Assembly (NCBI GenBank): GCA_021203305.1
Contig: JAJQBK010000058.1
Coordinates: forward strand, 1-64,000
DNA from: Lachnospiraceae bacterium
GTDB taxonomy: Bacteria; Bacillota; Clostridia; Lachnospirales; Lachnospiraceae
Reading direction: 5' to 3'
DNA: 64,000 nucleotides
Shown: positions 59,537 to 64,000 of the stretch, piece by piece
Position numbering within the stretch: the stretch's first letter is position 1
Layout: every line of letters starts with the position of its first letter
The notes under the pieces: generated by a model
The model's input: the letters and a program-made list of their open reading frames with translations, nothing else
Databases searched by the model: none
What the model was told of the DNA's origin: nothing
Translations under genes and position numbers: made by a program

Positions 59537-60037
59537 TCAATTCAGAAAAACCTTGTTGGGCGCTGCCCTGTAAAGCGCGTTCGCGAACTCATCATTCAAT
59601 TCAAAATACGCCTGAACTCCCGTATTGTAATACATGATAAAAATCGGATTCTGCGGCTCCTTCGAGTTGCCGGTGTAATCAACCTTCTTGTACTGTTTGT
59701 GCTTAAAGCCGTCCAGGTGAACGGATTTCTCCGGCGCTATGATCTCCACCTTGCCAAGGTCATAGACGGCCACTCTCCTTCTGCTGGTCTTATTGGCAAT
59801 CCGGTCCACGGAAATCTCCCTGTCCACATAGGAATACTCATACTCAATCTTGGTATAACGGAAGGCAAACCAGGTGGCAATCCCGAAAATAATGATCACA
59901 AACAGCGCAACCGAGCTTGCCGTCATCAGATAGAAAAGCACCGCCAGCACGATCAGCGCGATACAGCCCGCGCGCAGCGCCTTTCCTTTGCCTGTCATTT
60001 TTCTGTCTACCAGCCACTCCACGTAGGTCTCGTTCAT
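59537..60037 (-). CDS. Small membrane protein, DUF6106-like
   Basis: A 166-residue protein starting MNETYVEWLVDRK at the ATG at 60037 behind AAAAAGGAGC; the frame is open to 60082. Two adjacent helices (CIALIVLAVLFYLM and ALFVIIIFGIATWFAFRY) precede a beta-rich cytoplasmic region (about 75-165), a PH-like layout. It resembles Lachnospiraceae proteins annotated DUF6106. Function unknown. Confidence 0.8.
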   Translation of the reverse strand: MNETYVEWLVDRKMTGKGKALRAGCIALIVLAVLFYLMTASSVALFVIIIFGIATWFAFRYTKIEYEYSYVDREISVDRIANKTSRRRVAVYDLGKVEIIAPEKSVHLDGFKHKQYKKVDYTGNSKEPQNPIFIMYYNTGVQAYFELNDEFANALYRAAPNKVFLN

Positions 60038-60161
60038 CGTTCTGCTCCTTTTTATACAAATCTTTAACGTACAGTATAGCACATCCTCTCCCGAAAAGGA
60101 AACGAATTTTTGGCCGAATTTTGAATTTATAGTAATTTTAGGAAGTTTCTCTTTTCATTCA

Positions 60162-60190
60162 TTGACAAGAGAAATAAAAATGATTAGAGT
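60162..60190 (+). promoter_or_regulatory. Promoter of the gene at 60261
   Basis: TTGACA (60162-60167), 17 bp, TAGAGT (60185-60190). Confidence 0.6.
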
Positions 60191-60260
60191 TAATGTAGCT
60201 TCGGGATGCGCGGCCTTGAGCCCCATTCCATTAAAAACGAATGACGGAGGCTGATTTTTT

Positions 60261-61040
60261 ATGGCTGTAATGGACGAATTCCGGGAAGAGCGGGATAAAA
60301 TCAAACACGGCACCTTTAAAGAGAAATGGAAATATTTCTGGGATTATTATAAATGGCACACCATCGGCGGCACCTTCGCGCTGATAGTGGTCATCTGGAT
60401 CGCCTTCGACGTCACCCACCAGGATGAAAACGTCCTGTATGTAGCGTTTTTAAACTGTGCCACCGTCTATGACTCCAGCGAATATACTTCCTCCGTCGAA
60501 GAATATCTGGGGGTTGAGGATGGGCAGTCTCTCACCATTGACAGCAGCCTGGATCTGACGGAAGACAACACGGAGGCTTACTATTCCTACCAGACGCTGG
60601 CTGTCCGCCTCGCAGCCAATGAGATGGATGTGATGGTTGCGGAGGAGGAGTTCATCTACAGCTACGCCAGCGCGGATTCCATGATTGACCTGACAACGGT
60701 CATGAGCGAGGAACAGCTGGAACGGTACGCAGACTATTTTTATTATATAGATTACGTGCTGATTGAGAGCGGGTACTATGACAATGAGGAGCTAACATAC
60801 GAGGATCTGGTCTCTGAAGGCCTGGCGGACCACGCCTCCCCTGAGGACATGGAGCAGCCCGTGGCTGTGGGCGTCTATATCAGCACCACCACGGAGCCCG
60901 GCGATTACGTCCGCACCTCCGCGGAATTTAATCAGAATTACTACTACAGCGAGCCGGTAATCTACACCATCATGTGCTATTCCGAGCACATAGACGCCGC
61001 CCTGCAGTTTCTGGATTTCATCTGCGGCTATGGCTCATAG
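60261..61040 (+). CDS. Single-pass membrane protein, solute-binding-like exterior
   Basis: A 259-residue protein with a charged cytoplasmic start (MAVMDEFREERDKIKHGTFK), one helix (GGTFALIVVIWIAF, about 38-52) and an acidic extracytoplasmic domain. The exterior resembles a reduced type 2 binding fold (NEMDVMVAEEEFIYSYASAD then SMIDLTTVMSEEQL), but no family is certain. Its 3' end overlaps that of the converging PHP gene by 13 bp. Confidence 0.8.
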   Translation: MAVMDEFREERDKIKHGTFKEKWKYFWDYYKWHTIGGTFALIVVIWIAFDVTHQDENVLYVAFLNCATVYDSSEYTSSVEEYLGVEDGQSLTIDSSLDLTEDNTEAYYSYQTLAVRLAANEMDVMVAEEEFIYSYASADSMIDLTTVMSEEQLERYADYFYYIDYVLIESGYYDNEELTYEDLVSEGLADHASPEDMEQPVAVGVYISTTTEPGDYVRTSAEFNQNYYYSEPVIYTIMCYSEHIDAALQFLDFICGYGS

Positions 61041-61759
61041 GTTTTCGGGAGGTTTTTCAGATAACTCCACAACCGGTCCGGATCCAGATTGACGACCAGC
61101 TCCTGCGGGAAATCCACCTGCTTTAAGATGGCGTCCGCCTCGTCAAACATCCCCACCGCGTCGCAGTAATGGGCGTCCGTTCCCAGAAGAATGGGCGCCT
61201 GATATTTTTTGCACAGCTCAAGATAGGCCGGAATATTTTCCTCCGCGTTCTGCCTGGCGTTTAAGGGGTTCATGGAGCTGTTGTTGACCTCCAGAAGCAC
61301 ATGATACTGCCTGGCCGCTTCCACCAGGCGCTCATACTCCAGCGGGTATCTGGAATCGTCCGGGTGGCCGATGACGCACACATAAGGATTCTGCATTGCT
61401 TTAATCAGGCTGTCCGTATTCTCCCTGGCGGAGCCCGGCTTCACACAGGAGATATGCTGGCTTGCAATGCAATAATCCAGAAGCTTCAGCCGGTTTTCCG
61501 ATAAATCCAGCGTTCCCTCAAGATCCATGATATTGGCCTCCACCCCGGCCAGCACCCGCATGCCTTTGTACTCCTTCGGCAGCACCTTCAGATTGCCGAA
61601 GAAAAACTCGTGAGGCCCTCCGGGCATGGCCGGCGCGTGCTCACTGAGTCCGTAGACCTTCATCCCATGGAGATAAGCCATCTCCATATTTTCCTTCACG
61701 GTGCTATAGGCGTGTCCTCCCGCTATGCTGTGGGTGTGTAAATCCATCAGATATTTCAT
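61028..61759 (-). CDS. PHP-domain phosphoesterase (YcdX-like)
   Basis: A 243-residue metal-dependent phosphoesterase. DLHTHSIAGGHAYSTV carries the His-x-His pair, GLSEHAPAMPGGPHEFFFG and AGVEANIMD follow, CVIGHPDD and LLGTDAHYCDAVG supply further ligands. The YcdX group is linked to swarming or histidinol phosphate chemistry, but the substrate here is unknown. It overlaps the upstream DUF1836 gene by 4 bp. Confidence 0.92.
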   Translation of the reverse strand: MKYLMDLHTHSIAGGHAYSTVKENMEMAYLHGMKVYGLSEHAPAMPGGPHEFFFGNLKVLPKEYKGMRVLAGVEANIMDLEGTLDLSENRLKLLDYCIASQHISCVKPGSARENTDSLIKAMQNPYVCVIGHPDDSRYPLEYERLVEAARQYHVLLEVNNSSMNPLNARQNAEENIPAYLELCKKYQAPILLGTDAHYCDAVGMFDEADAILKQVDFPQELVVNLDPDRLWSYLKNLPKTYEP

Positions 61760-62397
61760 TCGTTCATATCTCCCTGCTTTTTATCCTTTTTCTTTGGATG
61801 GCGCTGATCCGGCAGACCGTCGATTATTTTTTCAATCATCAGCTTTTTCATGTAGACGTCAAAGCTCAAAATGCAGATAAAGGCGAAATTTCTGAGCATT
61901 TCGGCCTCCTCATCCTCCGCATCCGCGAACAGGCTTCCCGCTCTCTCATACGCCGCCTTTACGTCCTCCTTCACCTCCCGGGCCCGGTCGCTTTCCATGG
62001 AAAAAACCGTCTCATAGATTTCCTCCAAAGTCCGCCCGCCATCTTCATTATGAAAATATTTCTCCGTCAGGGGCTGTAGCAGCTTCTGGATGTCCCCCAT
62101 GGAAAGAACGCCCTTGAAGTAATAGATAAAGACAAGCAGCAGGATGTGCTCCCTGGAATATTTCTTTCTCACCGGCGGGGGCAGAAGGTCATTTTTGGCA
62201 TAATTGTTGATCATGGTTTTGGTCAGAATCTTGTCCGTATCCCCATACCTGGCGCTGTGTTTCAGCCGTTCCTCCATCAGGGAGGTCACCTGATCCATGT
62301 AAAGGTCGATATCCGGAATTTCCTCCGCCCTGATGTAATCCACTCTGTCCAGGCTGGCAAGAATACTTTCCAGTAAATTATCTGTGTTAATTGTCAT
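61756..62397 (-). CDS. DUF1836-domain protein, MerR-like
   Basis: A 213-residue cytoplasmic protein. The region about 60-110 (TKTMINNYAKNDLLPPPVRK) with KYSREHILLLVFIYYFKGVL is the DUF1836 core, which looks like a MerR winged helix. A regulatory role is likely but unproven. First gene of a two-gene operon with the PHP phosphatase. Confidence 0.88.
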   Translation of the reverse strand: MTINTDNLLESILASLDRVDYIRAEEIPDIDLYMDQVTSLMEERLKHSARYGDTDKILTKTMINNYAKNDLLPPPVRKKYSREHILLLVFIYYFKGVLSMGDIQKLLQPLTEKYFHNEDGGRTLEEIYETVFSMESDRAREVKEDVKAAYERAGSLFADAEDEEAEMLRNFAFICILSFDVYMKKLMIEKIIDGLPDQRHPKKKDKKQGDMNE

Positions 62398-62579
62398 GAT
62401 TTCACCTGGCTTCCGGTTGCTGCGCAGACGGCGCTTTACTTTTCCGCTTTGCTGTGATAGTATCTTATAGTCGCAAGTTAAAATTTTACAGTGCTAAAGT
62501 ATCTGTATCTTTTGGGCAGCAAACCAATTCTTAAACAGTTCCTTAGCACGCTTATCAGATCGGGAGTATCTTATTATGA

Positions 62580-62894
62580 ATGAAAAAAATAAAAACACAG
62601 GCTGTCGACCAGCTGTTCGACGCCATCCTGTCCCTGGAAACCCGCGAGGAATGCTACCGCTTCTTCGAGGATCTGTGTACCGTCAACGAGCTTATGAGCC
62701 TCTCCCAGCGCTATGATGTGGCCTCCATGCTAAGCCGGAAAAAGACATATCTGGAGATCGCTGAGAAAACCGGCGCCTCCACCGCAACCATCAGCCGTGT
62801 GAACCGCTCCTTAAATTATGGAAACGACGGCTACGCGCTGGCGTTTGGCCGGCTTGGCGTTCCGGCTAAAACAGAGCCTCAGGAAAAAAACTGA
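62580..62894 (+). CDS. TrpR-related protein YerC/YecD
   Basis: A 104-residue helix-turn-helix protein of the TrpR-like YerC/YecD family: QAVDQLFDAILSLETREECY, LCTVNELMSLSQRYDVASML and EIAEKTGASTATISRVNRSL, where the last segment is the DNA-binding helix pair. The C-terminal KTEPQEKN enters a tandem repeat that continues past the stop. The ATG at 62580 overlaps an out-of-frame ATG 4 bp upstream; CGGGAG serves as ribosome site. Confidence 0.9.
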   Translation: MKKIKTQAVDQLFDAILSLETREECYRFFEDLCTVNELMSLSQRYDVASMLSRKKTYLEIAEKTGASTATISRVNRSLNYGNDGYALAFGRLGVPAKTEPQEKN

Positions 62895-62985
62895 TCGCCC
62901 GGCTAAAACTGATCCTGGGGGAAAAACAGATCGCCCGGTGCAAACGGATCCTAAGGGAAAAAACCGATCACCCGACGCGAACGCT
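62862..62985. repeat. 36/37-bp tandem repeat spanning the YerC-like gene stop
   Basis: Units start at 62862, 62899, 62935 and 62972 (the last partial), each beginning CCGG or CCGA and containing AAAAC, GATCCT and GATCGCC variants. The first unit encodes the last residues (PAKTEPQEKN) and stop; the others are non-coding and increasingly diverged. Confidence 0.8.
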
Positions 62986-63017
62986 CTCCTCAGACTCAGG
63001 GAACCGGTGCAAAGCGC

Positions 63018-63776
63018 TCACCCCTCCACGGACATAATCGTATAGACGTTGATCAGCGCGTCATCCTTAGTAATCTGGTACTTGATCATGGTATTGTCCT
63101 CCTGGATCAGATATAAGGGCATGCCACGCACTACAGTACCGCCCTCCCTGACAAGCGGCGTTCCCGTGTTGGTGTAGATGGAAACATAGCCGTTGCCATG
63201 GTCAATATGTACCTCATAATAGCCATAGGCGTTCTCGCGGATCAGCTCCACCGTACCCGCGCCGGTGGCCACCACCACGGCTCCCTCACTGCCTTCATAG
63301 TAGACCGCTTCATCCAGCTCGCTCTCTCCCTCCGGAAGCTCCGCGGGAGTGCTGGTGCCTGTTACCGGGAAGCCCGTGGGAAGCGCGTCCTCCTGTGCCT
63401 GGGCAGCCGCCGCCTCCTCCGCCGCCAGCTTATCCTGAAGCGTGGCCGTCAGCGCCGCCACCTGGCTCGCCAGATCCTCATTCTCCAGAATTTCATCCGC
63501 GTACTGCCCCTCCAGCTGCTCATACTGAGCGGCAAGCTGCGCGTATTCCTCACTCTGCGTCTGCTGCTTCTCCGTCATCTGCGCCGTAATGTCAAGCACC
63601 TGCCTGCTCTCAAAAATAATGAAGCCCAGCACGGCCCCAACCACGACACAGATCGCAGCCACAATCAGATAAATCGTCGTATCCCTCAGCTGAAAAGTCA
63701 GCGTCTTCTCTTCCGGATCACTGCCTGTGACGGTGATCGTGTGGAATTTCCTTCCTCCTTTTGCGTCTTCCTTCAT
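63018..63776 (-). CDS. Membrane-anchored coiled-coil protein with degenerate M23/LytM domain
   Basis: A 252-residue protein with a short cytoplasmic start, a helix (TIYLIVAAICVVVGAVLGFI), a coiled coil (about 65-130, QTQSEEYAQLAAQYEQLEGQ) and a C-terminal LytM-like fold. That fold has AVVVATGAGTVELIRENAYG then VHIDHGNGYVSIYTNTGTPL. Active M23 enzymes have HxxxD and HxH metal motifs; here the H-x-H position reads YTN and the first His is missing, so zinc catalysis is unlikely. Such inactive LytM proteins usually regulate cell-wall amidases. The ATG at 63776 has AAAGGAGG upstream; the frame is open to 63902. Confidence 0.85.
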   Translation of the reverse strand: MKEDAKGGRKFHTITVTGSDPEEKTLTFQLRDTTIYLIVAAICVVVGAVLGFIIFESRQVLDITAQMTEKQQTQSEEYAQLAAQYEQLEGQYADEILENEDLASQVAALTATLQDKLAAEEAAAAQAQEDALPTGFPVTGTSTPAELPEGESELDEAVYYEGSEGAVVVATGAGTVELIRENAYGYYEVHIDHGNGYVSIYTNTGTPLVREGGTVVRGMPLYLIQEDNTMIKYQITKDDALINVYTIMSVEG

Positions 63777-63947
63777 AGCAGCCTCCTTTCGCCAGCTGTC
63801 CTTAAGCCTCCGCTCCGGGTGCATTCTGACAACCGTGCAGGATTTCCATTTTCCTTGTGCCAGATGTACTCCGGTTCTGTTCGCAAGGCCTCCCTGCCTC
63901 ACACCTGATTCGCAAAAAACTGACAGTTCTGTCTTCCGGCCTTTCCC

Positions 63948-63976
63948 ATATTAACATATTTGTAACAATTTCGCAA
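63948..63976 (-). promoter_or_regulatory. Promoter of the LytM-like gene
   Basis: On the minus strand TTGCGA (forward 63971-63976), 17 bp, TAATAT (forward 63948-63953). It gives a 5' leader of about 165 nt. Confidence 0.65.
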
Positions 63977-64000
63977 CAGTCTGTGATATGCTGTTACTGT

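Overview
The window reads as chromosomal DNA of a Gram-positive anaerobe of the Clostridia, most likely family Lachnospiraceae. This is inferred from the gene set: ClpC next to RadA with no McsA/McsB, several Lachnospiraceae-typical small proteins, AGGAGG-type ribosome sites, consensus SigA promoters, a purine cluster with an archaeal-type IMP cyclohydrolase, and GC-rich housekeeping genes. No 16S rRNA or species marker is present, so the genus is left open.

Region 1 (1-10543) is accessory DNA at a tRNA-Pro(GGG) gene. A 35-bp stretch of the tRNA 3' end is repeated at 1526-1560 and 10469-10503 and bounds an element of about 8.9 kb. The element carries a tyrosine integrase, a HUH-endonuclease/SF3-helicase replication or relaxase protein, an FtsK/TcpA-type coupling protein, a small DUF961-like protein, an unknown gene, two exported cargo proteins (a C39-like protease and a CAP-domain lipoprotein that share a repeat module) and an XRE regulator with twin operators. 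The order DUF961-TcpA-Rep matches the mobilisation core of Tn916/ICEBs1-like elements, but no mating-channel genes are seen, so it is best called an integrative mobilizable element. A second, homologous integrase (122-1432) lies just outside the left boundary, which suggests a tandem arrangement of two elements at one site. A solitary type I-C-like CRISPR repeat (8334-8365) sits between the two cargo genes without any array or cas gene.

Region 2 (10600-25700) is read almost entirely from the minus strand. It holds a WYL regulator, a heterodimeric ABC exporter and a GH35 beta-galactosidase in one operon, an orphan PTS IIB-like protein, the GntR-clpC-radA-hypothetical-marR operon, and an SH3 membrane protein. 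Region 3 (25800-45650) carries gdhA, a calcium/sodium antiporter behind a probable Mn2+ riboswitch, an AbrB-RelE toxin-antitoxin pair, purE-purM-purN-purD, pyrE, HicAB, pyruvate kinase, a PBECR4 nuclease-like gene, a polar amino acid ABC transporter, pyrF, a ComEC-like hydrolase, a predicted small RNA (about 43008-43120), a second SH3 protein and carbamate kinase. Region 4 (45700-64000) has a MATE exporter, a tRNA-Val/tRNA-Met pair, a GH28 enzyme, an AAA/PD-(D/E)XK protein, a C39 peptidase, an acyl-carrier-like protein, a HAD phosphatase, the last two purine steps as separate genes (AICAR transformylase and PurO-type cyclohydrolase), guaB, and several membrane or regulatory genes.

Repeats are a theme. 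A modular palindromic repeat family with ends GTTACTATTCACAGCC / GGCTGTGAATAGTAAC occurs in full or part at least five times. Three unrelated genes end in tandem repeats that begin in their last codons and run past the stop. Coordinates and motifs were read by eye; family names come from recognition of motifs, not from a database search.
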